From Ardenticatenaceae bacterium (lineage in GTDB: Bacteria; Chloroflexota; Anaerolineae; Promineifilales; Promineifilaceae): 64,000 nt of DNA. Of the stretch, positions 9,241 to 17,223 are shown one piece after another. The notes below the pieces were generated by a model. It had not been told where the DNA came from and did no database searches. It saw nothing but the letters and a program-made list of their open reading frames with translations. The DNA lies in contig JACKCB010000002.1 in NCBI GenBank assembly GCA_020634235.1, positions 1,178,001 to 1,242,000 on the forward strand, written 5' to 3'. The first letter of the stretch is position 1. Every line of letters begins with the position of its first letter. Both the position numbers and the translations under genes were made by a program.

Positions 9241-10215
9241 ATGAAAATCCTTGTCACCGGAGCGGCCGGCTTCATCGGCAGCAATCTGGCCGAGAAACTG
9301 GCGCGGGAGGGCCACGCCGTCACCGGCCTGGACAACTTTAACGATTACTACGATCCGCGCCGCAAGCGGGCCAACGAAGCGCGCCTGAACCGCCTGCCCA
9401 CCTTCCGCATGGTAGAAGCGGACATCCGTGACCGGCCGGGGATGTTTGCCCTGTTCCAGGCAGAGCAGTTCGACGCGGTCGCCCATCTGGCCGCCCTGGC
9501 CGGGGTGCGCAACGCCGTAAAATTCCCCGAACTGTACGTAGAAACCGACTACAACGCCTCGCAGCACCTGATGGATGCCGCGCGGGCCACGGGGGTGGGC
9601 AACTTCGTCTTCGCCTCTACCTCGTCCGTCTACGGCGCAACACAGCAAATCCCCTTTGTAGAGACCGATCCCTGTGACCGGCCGCTGCAACCTTATGCGG
9701 CGGCCAAACGGGCCACCGAGATCCTAGGCTTTACCTACCACCACCTCTATGGTCTGAACTTCACCGCCATCCGCTTTTTCACCGTCTACGGCCCCAACGG
9801 CCGGCCCGACATGATGGCCTACCTGGTCGCCGACAGCATCACCCAGGGGCGGCAGATTCCGCTCTACAACAATGGCGACATGTACCGGGATTGGACCTAC
9901 GTGGACGATATTACCGATGGGGTGGCCGCGGCCGTGGCGCGCCCCCTGGGGTATGAGATCATCAACCTGGGGCGTGGCGAACCCGTCCTGCTGCGCGACT
10001 TCATCGCGCAGTTGGAGGCCCTGGCCGGCGGCAAAGCCAACCTGGTGGCCCAGCCCAAACTGGCGGCTGATGTGGTGCGTACTTATGCCGATATCAGCAA
10101 AGCGCGCCGCCTGCTGGGCTATGCGCCGCAGGTGTCGGTGCAGGAAGGCGTGCGCCGTTTTTGGGCGTGGTATGTTGGCCAGCCGCTGTTGGGGGATGAG
10201 CGGGTGAAGGGGTAA
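9241..10215 (+). CDS. NAD-dependent sugar-nucleotide epimerase (UDP-glucuronate 4-epimerase-like)
   Basis: This short-chain dehydrogenase/reductase-family protein has 324 residues. The start is ATG 9241, preceded by AAGAGAGAC. The dinucleotide-binding motif GAAGFIGSNL is at residues 7-16; LDNFNDYYDPRRK (31-43) is typical of UDP-glucuronate and UDP-galacturonate epimerases. The catalytic set is present: STSSVYG near 127 and YAAAK near 151 (YxxxK). The PNGRPDMM loop resembles the substrate loop of GAE-type enzymes, so a uronate precursor for surface polysaccharide is the likely product. Exact substrate cannot be fixed by eye. It follows recJ by 22 bp but is functionally unrelated. Confidence 0.85.
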   Translation: MKILVTGAAGFIGSNLAEKLAREGHAVTGLDNFNDYYDPRRKRANEARLNRLPTFRMVEADIRDRPGMFALFQAEQFDAVAHLAALAGVRNAVKFPELYVETDYNASQHLMDAARATGVGNFVFASTSSVYGATQQIPFVETDPCDRPLQPYAAAKRATEILGFTYHHLYGLNFTAIRFFTVYGPNGRPDMMAYLVADSITQGRQIPLYNNGDMYRDWTYVDDITDGVAAAVARPLGYEIINLGRGEPVLLRDFIAQLEALAGGKANLVAQPKLAADVVRTYADISKARRLLGYAPQVSVQEGVRRFWAWYVGQPLLGDERVKG

Positions 10216-10236
10216 AGGGGTGAGGGGGTGGCTAAC

Positions 10237-11166
10237 CTACTGAGTTGCGGAGTTGCTGAGCAGCTTCTTTAACATCAGGATGCGCGGCTGGCGGGTGGCC
10301 ACAAAGCCGCGCTCTTGCAGCAGGGGGGCCAGGGCGGCGTGGTGGCCGCTGCTGCCGCAGAAGAGGTCTAGCCCGGCCGGGACCCCGCCGGCCCGGTGCT
10401 CAAGCAGCAACTGCACCAAACCCAGGGTCACCATTTCCTGCGCCCACGCTTGTGGTTGCAGCAGCAAGAAGACGAGCGGTCGCTGCTGCCCATCCCCATC
10501 TTCCACCCAGGCGCAGCCCACCTCTTGCTGCCCTACCAGACAACGCCAGAACTGCCCCCCGGCCGGGACAGACACAAACTCCCGCTTTAGCACACTCGCC
10601 CCCCAACTTTCGCCATGTTCCAGCTCCAGCCGGGCATAATGGCGGTAGAGCCGCTGCCCCAGGCGCTGCCGCAGCGGCTCCACGGCCAGGCCAGGGGTTA
10701 CGGGCATGGTGCGCCACGGGCCGCGCCAGAAATCGGGATGGATCTGCCGGAAACCCAACCCCTCATACAGTGTCCCGGCCGGGACGTTATCCCGGTCCAC
10801 TTGCAGCGCCAACCACCCTGCCCCCCGCTGGCGAGCCACCGTTTCCAGGTGGGCCAGCAATGCCCGCGCCACCCCCCGCCGCCGGTAAGCGCGGTTCACA
10901 TTCACGTTAAACACCACCGCGCTGTCGGCGAGAAAATGCACAAAGGCACAGCCCACAATTTGCCCATCGGCCAGCGCCTTATAGCCCCGGCCGGCGGTCC
11001 AGAAGTAAAACGGCAGCGCCACATAGCCGGCCAGTCGCCAGACAGGGTGCTGGGCCATCCGCGTGAACTGCTGGTCCACGCCGGTCATGTTGGTGAAGGC
11101 CATGCGGGTCAAGGTCCACATGTCTTTCAATTGGACGCTGCGCACGGCAAGCCACTCACTGTTCAT
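10237..11166 (-). CDS. GNAT-family N-acetyltransferase, two-domain
   Basis: The 309-residue protein contains one clear GNAT domain (about 8-165), with the acetyl-CoA loop RAYRRRGVARALLAHLE and the following LYEGLGF strand-helix. A weaker, similar-sized C-terminal half resembles a degenerate second GNAT domain. The start was set at ATG 11166 (MNSEWLAV); ATG 11175 in frame is an alternative. A TACAAT box at 11174-11179 (minus strand) overlaps the upstream ATG, which suggests a nearly leaderless transcript starting at or just before ATG 11166. The acyl acceptor is unknown. Confidence 0.75.
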   Translation of the reverse strand: MNSEWLAVRSVQLKDMWTLTRMAFTNMTGVDQQFTRMAQHPVWRLAGYVALPFYFWTAGRGYKALADGQIVGCAFVHFLADSAVVFNVNVNRAYRRRGVARALLAHLETVARQRGAGWLALQVDRDNVPAGTLYEGLGFRQIHPDFWRGPWRTMPVTPGLAVEPLRQRLGQRLYRHYARLELEHGESWGASVLKREFVSVPAGGQFWRCLVGQQEVGCAWVEDGDGQQRPLVFLLLQPQAWAQEMVTLGLVQLLLEHRAGGVPAGLDLFCGSSGHHAALAPLLQERGFVATRQPRILMLKKLLSNSATQ

Positions 11167-11358
11167 AGGCTCCATTGTACCACCCGGCCGGGGAAATAAC
11201 GCTACCATCCACTAGCCAATAAGCACCACCACCACCACCCACACAATTGCCCAACACAGCCACCCGCTTTTCATGTATAATGACGGGGCAACCTGACAGT
11301 TGCCAAGAGATGACCATAAACATGACAACAAAATACACATCAGCGCCCAGACCCAACC

Positions 11359-12501
11359 ATGCCTGATCCACTCAGACTCCCCGCCTACCAGCTCATCACC
11401 CGGCCCAAGGCATGGCAAAACTGTCTGGCTCAACTCAAAGACCAACCCATCATTGGCATCGACCTCGAAGCCAACAGCATGTACGCCTATCGTGAGCGCG
11501 TCTGCCTGGCCCAAATCTCCATCCCCCACCAGGACTTCATCGTCGATCCCGTCGCCCTGCCCAATCTAGATGGCCTGGGCGAGATACTGGCCAACCCCCA
11601 GCAAGAAAAAATCTTCCACTCCGCCGAATATGACCTCATCCTCCTCAAAAGGGAATACGACTGGGAGATCAACAACCTCTTCGACACCATGTGGGCCGCG
11701 CGCATCCTCGGCTATCCACGAGTTGGCCTGGCCAGCCTGCTAGAAGAAATCTATCACGTCACCCTCAACAAACGCTACCAGCGCGCCAACTGGTGCCACC
11801 GCCCCCTCACAGAACCCCAACTCGTCTATGCCCAGGCCGACACCCACTTCCTCATCCGCCTCCGCCAACACCTGGCCGAACAGCTAGCCCAAAACAACCA
11901 GACGGCCGAAGCCACCGAGATCTTCATCGAGCACAGTCGCGTCCACCCCAACAACAACGAATTCAACCCCGACAGCTTCTGGTCCATCAGCGGCGCTACC
12001 CGGCTGCCCCCCTCAAGTCAGGCCGTGCTAAAAGCCTTGCACGTCTACCGCAACCAGGAAGCCCAACAGCGCAACCAACCCCTCTTCAAAATCTTCAGCG
12101 ACCGCACCCTGCTGGAACTGGCCCGGAATCTGCCCCACCAACAAAGCGATCTGCGCCTCATCCACGGCATGTCCTCCGGCCAGATCCATCGCTACGGCCA
12201 AACCATTTTGCGCATCATCCGCGAAAATGAAAAAGGCCCATCACCGCGGCGCCCTCGCCGCCAACCCCGCCTGCCCGATGACGTAGTCACCCGCTACGAA
12301 AAGCTGCACAACTGGCGCAAAGAGCGCGGCATCGCCCGCGGCGTAGAATCAGACGTCATTATGAGCCGTGAGGCGTTGTGGGCCTTTGCCCACGCCAACC
12401 CCCAGACATTGGCTGAACTAGAAGCCGTTGCTGCCTTAGGCCCCTGGCGGCTAAAAACCTACGGGGCCGATATTCTGCAACTGCTAAACGAGGAAACATG
12501 A
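11359..12501 (+). CDS. rnd: Ribonuclease D
   Basis: RNase D is a 3'-5' exoribonuclease that trims tRNA and other small RNA ends. The 380-residue protein has the DEDDy exonuclease domain (about 1-175): D35 and E37 in IDLEAN, D92 in SAEYD, and Y157/D161 in YAQAD. Two HRDC-like helical modules follow (about 210-285 and 305-378), as in E. coli Rnd. The stop overlaps the start of the downstream beta-CASP nuclease by 4 bp (ATGA), so the two are translationally coupled RNA-processing genes. A TATAAT at 11276-11281 may be the -10 box, but no matching -35 was found. No clear ribosome site precedes the ATG. Confidence 0.93.
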   Translation: MPDPLRLPAYQLITRPKAWQNCLAQLKDQPIIGIDLEANSMYAYRERVCLAQISIPHQDFIVDPVALPNLDGLGEILANPQQEKIFHSAEYDLILLKREYDWEINNLFDTMWAARILGYPRVGLASLLEEIYHVTLNKRYQRANWCHRPLTEPQLVYAQADTHFLIRLRQHLAEQLAQNNQTAEATEIFIEHSRVHPNNNEFNPDSFWSISGATRLPPSSQAVLKALHVYRNQEAQQRNQPLFKIFSDRTLLELARNLPHQQSDLRLIHGMSSGQIHRYGQTILRIIRENEKGPSPRRPRRQPRLPDDVVTRYEKLHNWRKERGIARGVESDVIMSREALWAFAHANPQTLAELEAVAALGPWRLKTYGADILQLLNEET

Positions 12502-13904
12502 ACATCACTTTTCATGGCGCCGTACGAACCGTCACCGGTTCCCAGCATCTGCTGTCCGTCAATGGGCACAAAATCCTGCTCGACTGCGGTCTGTTCCAGG
12601 GATCGCGCCAGAAAGCGTACGAAATCAACCAGAAGCTGCCCTTTAACGCGGCCGAAATTGATATCCTGGTGCTTTCACACGCCCACATCGACCACAGCGG
12701 TAACATCCCTAACCTGGTCAAAAGCGGCTTCCGCGGCGACATTATCTGCACCTACGCCACTCGCGATCTGTGCACCATCATGCTGCGTGACAGTGCCAAG
12801 ATTCAGGAACAAGACATCGGCTACCTCAATTCACGCCGTAAGCGCAAAAACCTGCCCCCGGTCGAGCCCATCTACGACATGGAGGATGCTATTGAGTGCC
12901 TGAAGTATTTCGTGGGGCTGGGCTACGACCGGCCGCGGCAGATTCTGCCCGGCGTCACCCTCACCTTCTACGATGCCGGCCACATCCTGGGTTCAGCTAT
13001 GGTAGCCCTGGACATTGAAGACCAGGAGCAGGGGCAAGACGTTCGCCTGGTCTTCAGCGGCGACATTGGCCGCCCCGACCGCCCCATCTTGCGCGACCCC
13101 AGCTACATCAGCGAAGCAGACATCCTGCTGGTAGAAAGCACCTACGGTAACCGCGAGCATGAGCCAGCCGAAGCGGCCAACAACAAACTGAAGCGCGTAA
13201 TCAACGAGACCTGCAAACGGGGGGGCAAGGTGATTGTGCCCGCCTTTGCCGTGGGCCGTACCCAGGAGCTTGTTTATCGTATCCACCAACTGGTAGAAGC
13301 GCGCGATATCTCGCCCCACCTGCCCATCTACGTAGACAGTCCCCTGGCCATAGACGCCACCGCCGTCCACCGTCTGCACCCCGAAGCCTACGACGATGAG
13401 CTGGCTAAGTTCCTGCTGGAAGACAAGCACGGCGACGCCTTTGGCTTTGAGATGATGCACTACACGCGCACGGTCACCCAGTCTAAGGAGCTAAACTTCC
13501 TCATGACCCCGGCCGTGATCATCAGCGCCAGCGGCATGGCCGAAGCCGGGCGCATTTTGCACCATCTCAAGAACAATATCGAAGATCCACGCAACACGAT
13601 CCTCATCGTTGGCTGGCAGGCCCCCAACACCCTGGGGCGGCGGCTGGTGGAACGGCAGCCCGTCGTCAAGATCTTTGGCGAGGAGTATTCGCTAAAGGCG
13701 CAGGTGGTCACGCTGAACGGCTTCAGCGGCCACGCCGATCGCTACGAACTGATGGATTGGGTAGAGCATTTCCAGCGACGCCCCCGCCAGACCTTTGTGG
13801 TGCATGGTGAAGAAGACGCCTCGCTGACCTTTGCCGCGGCGCTCACGCAGCGCGGCCTGGCCAATGTCGGGGTGCCCTACCTGCACCAAACCTTCACCCT
13901 CTGA
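12498..13904 (+). CDS. Metallo-beta-lactamase/beta-CASP ribonuclease (RNase J/CPSF-type)
   Basis: The 468-residue protein has a zinc-dependent MBL domain interrupted by a beta-CASP domain, the arrangement of nucleic-acid-cutting MBL enzymes. Visible motifs are HAHIDH (61-66), GHILGS (about 160-165), SGDIG (about 182-186), ESTYGNRE, the beta-CASP region around VGRTQELVYRIHQL, ISASGMAEAGR and the terminal GFSGHADRYEL. It is closer to the CPSF-73/YSH1-like group than to classical RNase J (no long C-terminal domain). It overlaps rnd by 4 bp, which supports a role in RNA maturation or decay. Confidence 0.9.
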   Translation: MNITFHGAVRTVTGSQHLLSVNGHKILLDCGLFQGSRQKAYEINQKLPFNAAEIDILVLSHAHIDHSGNIPNLVKSGFRGDIICTYATRDLCTIMLRDSAKIQEQDIGYLNSRRKRKNLPPVEPIYDMEDAIECLKYFVGLGYDRPRQILPGVTLTFYDAGHILGSAMVALDIEDQEQGQDVRLVFSGDIGRPDRPILRDPSYISEADILLVESTYGNREHEPAEAANNKLKRVINETCKRGGKVIVPAFAVGRTQELVYRIHQLVEARDISPHLPIYVDSPLAIDATAVHRLHPEAYDDELAKFLLEDKHGDAFGFEMMHYTRTVTQSKELNFLMTPAVIISASGMAEAGRILHHLKNNIEDPRNTILIVGWQAPNTLGRRLVERQPVVKIFGEEYSLKAQVVTLNGFSGHADRYELMDWVEHFQRRPRQTFVVHGEEDASLTFAAALTQRGLANVGVPYLHQTFTL

Positions 13905-13910
13905 ACAGTA

Positions 13911-13957
13911 CGCAAGAGATAGCAGAGGCGGCTGGCGCCTCTCTGCTATCTCTTGCG
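13911..13957. terminator. Long hairpin between convergent genes
   Basis: Arms CGCAAGAGATAGCAGAGGCG and its complement enclose a 5-nt loop; the right arm has one 2-nt bulge. The outer 17 bp pair perfectly. It lies 6 bp after the beta-CASP nuclease stop and 19 bp from the Kbl-type gene stop, so it can end transcription from both sides, although it lacks a clear T-run. Confidence 0.7.
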
Positions 13958-13976
13958 CGAGACCCCCGGCCGGGAG

Positions 13977-15158
13977 CTAAATAACGCCCAATTCCCGGCC
14001 AACGCGGCCAAAGGTGTCCAGCGCCTGCTCAATGTCGTCGGCACTATGCGCCGCCGAATTCATCACCCGAATGCGCGCCTTGCCCTGGGGGACGGTGGGG
14101 TAGCCAATAGCCATGGCAAAAACACCCTCTTCAAACAGCCGGCGGCTGAATTGCTGGGCCAGCGGCGCTTCACCCAGCATGACCGGCACAATAGGCGTCT
14201 GGCTGTGGCCGGTGTTGAAGCCCATCTGGTCCATCCCCTCACGGAAGATTTTGGCATTTTGCCACAGGCGGTCCACCAGCTCCGTGGAGCTTTCCAGCAG
14301 GTCAACGGCCGCCAGGCAGGCGGCCACGTCCGGCACAGTCATGGCGCTGGAGAAGAGGAAGGGACGACCGCGCTGCCGCAGCCAATCGATGATCGCCTTT
14401 TTGCCGGCCACCAGCCCTCCCACAACGCCAAAGGCCTTGCTCAGGGTGCCCACCTCAACATCCACCCGGCCGTGCAAACCAAAATGGTCCACAATGCCGC
14501 GGCCACCGCGCCCCAGCACACCTTCACCGTGGGCATCATCCACCATCAGCACAATGCCGTGTTCCTCGGCAACTTCGCACAACTTATCCAGCGGCGCAAT
14601 ATCGCCATCCATACTAAAAACACCATCGCTAATGATAAGCCGGCGATTGTAATTGGTAGTCTCGGCAATGACGCGGCGCAGATCGTCCACGTCGTTATGG
14701 CGGTAGCGCACCGTCTCGGCGCGGCTGAGGCGGCAGCCATCGATGATGCTGGCATGGTTCAGTTCATCGGAAAAGATGATGTCCCCTTTGCCCACAAGGG
14801 CCGGAATGGTGGCTAGATTGGCCGTGAAGCCGCTTTGCAGGGTAATACAGGCCTCTGCATGCTTAAAAGCGGCCAGGCGCTCTTCCAGGCGCACGTGCAG
14901 GCTCATGGTGCCGGCAATGGTGCGCACCGCGCCGGGACCAACCCCGTACTGGTCGATGCCCTGTTTGGCCGCCTCGCGCACGCGGGGGTGGTTGGCCAAT
15001 CCCAGGTAGTTGTTGGCACAAAAGTTCAGCACCCGTCGCCCGTCGATGGTAACCCAGGCGTCCATGGGGGAATCGATGGTGCGGATAACATTGTAGAGGC
15101 CGGCGCTTTTCAGTGCCGCGATTTCATCATTAATCCAGGAAATGCCGTTTTGGCTCAT
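13977..15158 (-). CDS. kbl: Glycine C-acetyltransferase / 2-amino-3-ketobutyrate CoA ligase-like enzyme
   Basis: This pyridoxal-phosphate alpha-oxoamine synthase has 393 residues. The PLP lysine is K241 in GTLSKAFGVVGG, with the cofactor contacts DDAHGEG (207-213), HASI (135-138) and FCANNYLGL (46-54). It is collinear with Kbl, which makes or cleaves 2-amino-3-oxobutyrate in threonine-glycine interconversion; AONS (BioF) is the main alternative because the families are close. No threonine dehydrogenase or biotin gene is adjacent. AAGGAG lies 6 bp before the ATG, so the start is secure. Confidence 0.87.
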   Translation of the reverse strand: MSQNGISWINDEIAALKSAGLYNVIRTIDSPMDAWVTIDGRRVLNFCANNYLGLANHPRVREAAKQGIDQYGVGPGAVRTIAGTMSLHVRLEERLAAFKHAEACITLQSGFTANLATIPALVGKGDIIFSDELNHASIIDGCRLSRAETVRYRHNDVDDLRRVIAETTNYNRRLIISDGVFSMDGDIAPLDKLCEVAEEHGIVLMVDDAHGEGVLGRGGRGIVDHFGLHGRVDVEVGTLSKAFGVVGGLVAGKKAIIDWLRQRGRPFLFSSAMTVPDVAACLAAVDLLESSTELVDRLWQNAKIFREGMDQMGFNTGHSQTPIVPVMLGEAPLAQQFSRRLFEEGVFAMAIGYPTVPQGKARIRVMNSAAHSADDIEQALDTFGRVGRELGVI

Positions 15159-15204
15159 GGGAAACTCCTTCGTGGGATAGATGTGGATAGTTTGTAAGGC
15201 TGAA

Positions 15205-15960
15205 TTACATCTGGGTTGGGAAGTCGAAGAATTTCACTTGCAGGCCGAACTTGCCGGCCAGGTGGCGGCCCAGGGCCTGGACGCCAACGGTTTCGGTGGC
15301 GTAGTGGCCGGCGTAAATGATGTTGAGGCCGTGGTCGGCGGCGGCCCAGTAGTGGGCGTGGGAGGTTTCGCCGGTAAGGTAGGTGTCGGCCCCCAGGGCA
15401 CGAACGGCAGCGGCTTCGTCGGCCCCAAAGCCGGAGAGAATGGCTACGCGGTGGACCCCGGCCGGGCCGTGGGCCAGCACCCGGGCCTGCGTATGCAGCT
15501 TCTCATTCACCTGCTGCACAAGCTGGGCCAATGTTAACCCGGCCGGGGCGCGGCCCACCACCCCCAATGGCACATTCGTCGGCTGGCACCACCACTCCTC
15601 CACAGCAATGTCCAACATTTGCGCCAGCACCGCATTGTTGCCCACCTCCGGATGGGCATCCAGCGGCAAATGGGCAGCATAGAGGTGGATGCCATGCGCC
15701 AGCAGCAGGCGCACCCGGTGGCCCAACGGCCCGGCAATGGGCTCCACGGCGCGCCAGAGCAGCCCATGATGGACCAGGAGCATATCGGCTCCCCAGGCTG
15801 CGGCGGCCGTGATCCCGGCCGGGGAGGTGTCCACCGCCAGGGCCACCCGTTCAATGTGCGCCTTGTCCGCCTCCACCTGCAAACCTTGCGGCCCATAATC
15901 CTGCACCGCGGCTACCCGCAAATAATCATTCAGATAGCGAACCAGATCATCACGCTGCAT
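15205..15960 (-). CDS. Nif3/YbgI-family dinuclear metal-binding protein
   Basis: The 251-residue protein belongs to the Nif3-like family often annotated as GTP cyclohydrolase 1 type 2. Metal-ligand motifs are visible: LLVHHGLLW (about 61-69), YAAHLPLDAHPEVGNN (about 93-108), and the C-terminal GETSHAHYW and YAGHYATE regions. Length fits the short bacterial form without an inserted PII-like domain. It lies 46 bp upstream of kbl on the same strand. Biological function is unsettled for the family. Confidence 0.88.
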   Translation of the reverse strand: MQRDDLVRYLNDYLRVAAVQDYGPQGLQVEADKAHIERVALAVDTSPAGITAAAAWGADMLLVHHGLLWRAVEPIAGPLGHRVRLLLAHGIHLYAAHLPLDAHPEVGNNAVLAQMLDIAVEEWWCQPTNVPLGVVGRAPAGLTLAQLVQQVNEKLHTQARVLAHGPAGVHRVAILSGFGADEAAAVRALGADTYLTGETSHAHYWAAADHGLNIIYAGHYATETVGVQALGRHLAGKFGLQVKFFDFPTQM

Positions 15961-16131
15961 AGCTAACCTACTCTTAACATCTTGTTCTTGGGCTGTTAAC
16001 TGATTTCCGCTACAATCAGGTGGGTAAGCATGAAGTGTCAGGGCAGCAAAACTTGCTGTACATCACGTTGTTCCGCCCTGTGCCTGGCACTCGTCAACAA
16101 AAAATCCGGCCACCTCGACCCGGCCGGGTCA

Positions 16132-16161
16132 TTGACTTGGCTGCAAATCACGTGCTATACT
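16132..16161 (+). promoter_or_regulatory. Sigma-70 promoter of the HNH gene, giving a near-leaderless mRNA
   Basis: TTGACT (16132-16137) and TATACT (16156-16161) are 18 bp apart. The ATG at 16172 starts only 10 bp after the -10 box, so the transcript would begin within about 4 nt of the start codon. Confidence 0.6.
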
Positions 16162-16171
16162 GCGAGCCGTC

Positions 16172-16690
16172 ATGAGTACCAATCCATTAACTGAGCCAGT
16201 GCTGCTGCTTAACATCAACTTCGAGCCCATCAACGTTTGTTCAACGCGGCGGGCGCTGTCCCTTGTGTGGGACGGCAAGGCCGAGATCATCCTCAATGGG
16301 CGGGGCGTCATCCGCAGCAGCAGCGCCGAACACGAACTGCCATCCATCATCAAGCTCATCTACATGGTAAAGCGGCCACGGACCCAGGTAGCCCTGACCA
16401 AGCGGGAAGTGCTGCGCCGCGATGATTACACCTGCCAGTACTGCGGCCGCCGCAGCGCCATCCTGACCCTGGACCACATCATGCCGCGCCATCTGGGCGG
16501 GCCGCACACCTGGCAGAACCTGGTGGCCGCCTGCGCCAGTTGCAACCGGCGCAAGGGGGGGCGTACGCCAGAACAGGCCAATATGGCCCTGCGTCGCCAA
16601 CCTTTTGAACCAAGCCCATCCGCCTATTACCGTTTCGGCCGCCATCTGTCACAGCGGGAAGAGTGGGAGCCTTTCCTGGCCGGTTGGTAA
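16172..16690 (+). CDS. HNH endonuclease family protein
   Basis: The 172-residue protein has an HNH nuclease domain at about 85-130: zinc cysteines C88/C91 (CQYC) and C121/C124 (CASC), the DH pair at 101-102, and N116. The N-terminal part (5-75: LLLNINFEPINVCSTRRALSL) matches a widespread stand-alone HNH group in bacteria whose role is unknown. No methyltransferase is adjacent, so it is not an obvious restriction enzyme. There is no Shine-Dalgarno sequence; the promoter lies directly before the ATG. A CCCGGCCGGG palindrome lies shortly upstream (about 16119). Confidence 0.85.
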   Translation: MSTNPLTEPVLLLNINFEPINVCSTRRALSLVWDGKAEIILNGRGVIRSSSAEHELPSIIKLIYMVKRPRTQVALTKREVLRRDDYTCQYCGRRSAILTLDHIMPRHLGGPHTWQNLVAACASCNRRKGGRTPEQANMALRRQPFEPSPSAYYRFGRHLSQREEWEPFLAGW

Positions 16691-16701
16691 ACAGGCCGGT
16701 A

Positions 16702-17184
16702 TTAGCCCGGCCGGGCTAACGCATTTTGCTGCGCCAGCACAACAATATTCTCTAAACCCCGGTCAATCAAATCTGCCACTTCATTCGCCATGCTCTTGTA
16801 GGCGGGTAAGGGCGCGCCATACGGATCGCTGATACTGTATTGCCGGCCAACCATCTCCGTTAGCAGGTAGATTTTGCCGGCATGGTCAGGGAATTCCACC
16901 TGCAGCGCCTCGGCATGGCCCGTTTCCATACACAACACCAGGTCGGCCGTGGCCAGCAGCTCACCAGAAACCATCTGCGCCCGGTGGGCCCGGATGTCGA
17001 TGCCCTGGGCGGCCATGACGATGACGCTGTTTTCCGACGCACTCCGCGGCTGCATGGCCCACGTGCCCGCCGAACTCACCTGCCAGCCGGCCAGGCCGCG
17101 CTCTTGCAGCCGCTGCCGCAGCAGCCCTTCGGCCACCGGGGAACGACAGATATTTGCTGTACAAACAAAAAGAACGTGCGGCAT
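16702..17184 (-). CDS. Low-molecular-weight protein tyrosine phosphatase family protein
   Basis: The 160-residue protein has the P-loop CTANICRS at the N-terminus (C8, R14 of the C-x5-R signature) and the general-acid aspartate D120 in SDPYG, as in LMW-PTPs. Length is typical. Possible substrates are phosphotyrosine proteins or phosphoarginine; in many bacteria such enzymes sit with polysaccharide genes, but here the neighbours are a nucleotidyltransferase-like gene and HPF. It is convergent with the HNH gene (11 bp between stops). Arsenate reductase is a less likely alternative because the extra reductase cysteines are not apparent. Confidence 0.88.
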   Translation of the reverse strand: MPHVLFVCTANICRSPVAEGLLRQRLQERGLAGWQVSSAGTWAMQPRSASENSVIVMAAQGIDIRAHRAQMVSGELLATADLVLCMETGHAEALQVEFPDHAGKIYLLTEMVGRQYSISDPYGAPLPAYKSMANEVADLIDRGLENIVVLAQQNALARPG

Positions 17185-17223
17185 GTCGCCATCCTGAGAA
17201 GCTACGTTGTTAGCACCTGGCGC

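Noticed and set aside
16172..16690. HNH gene as part of a restriction-modification or homing system
   Set aside because: No methyltransferase, specificity subunit or intron lies nearby; the N-terminal half matches a stand-alone HNH group.
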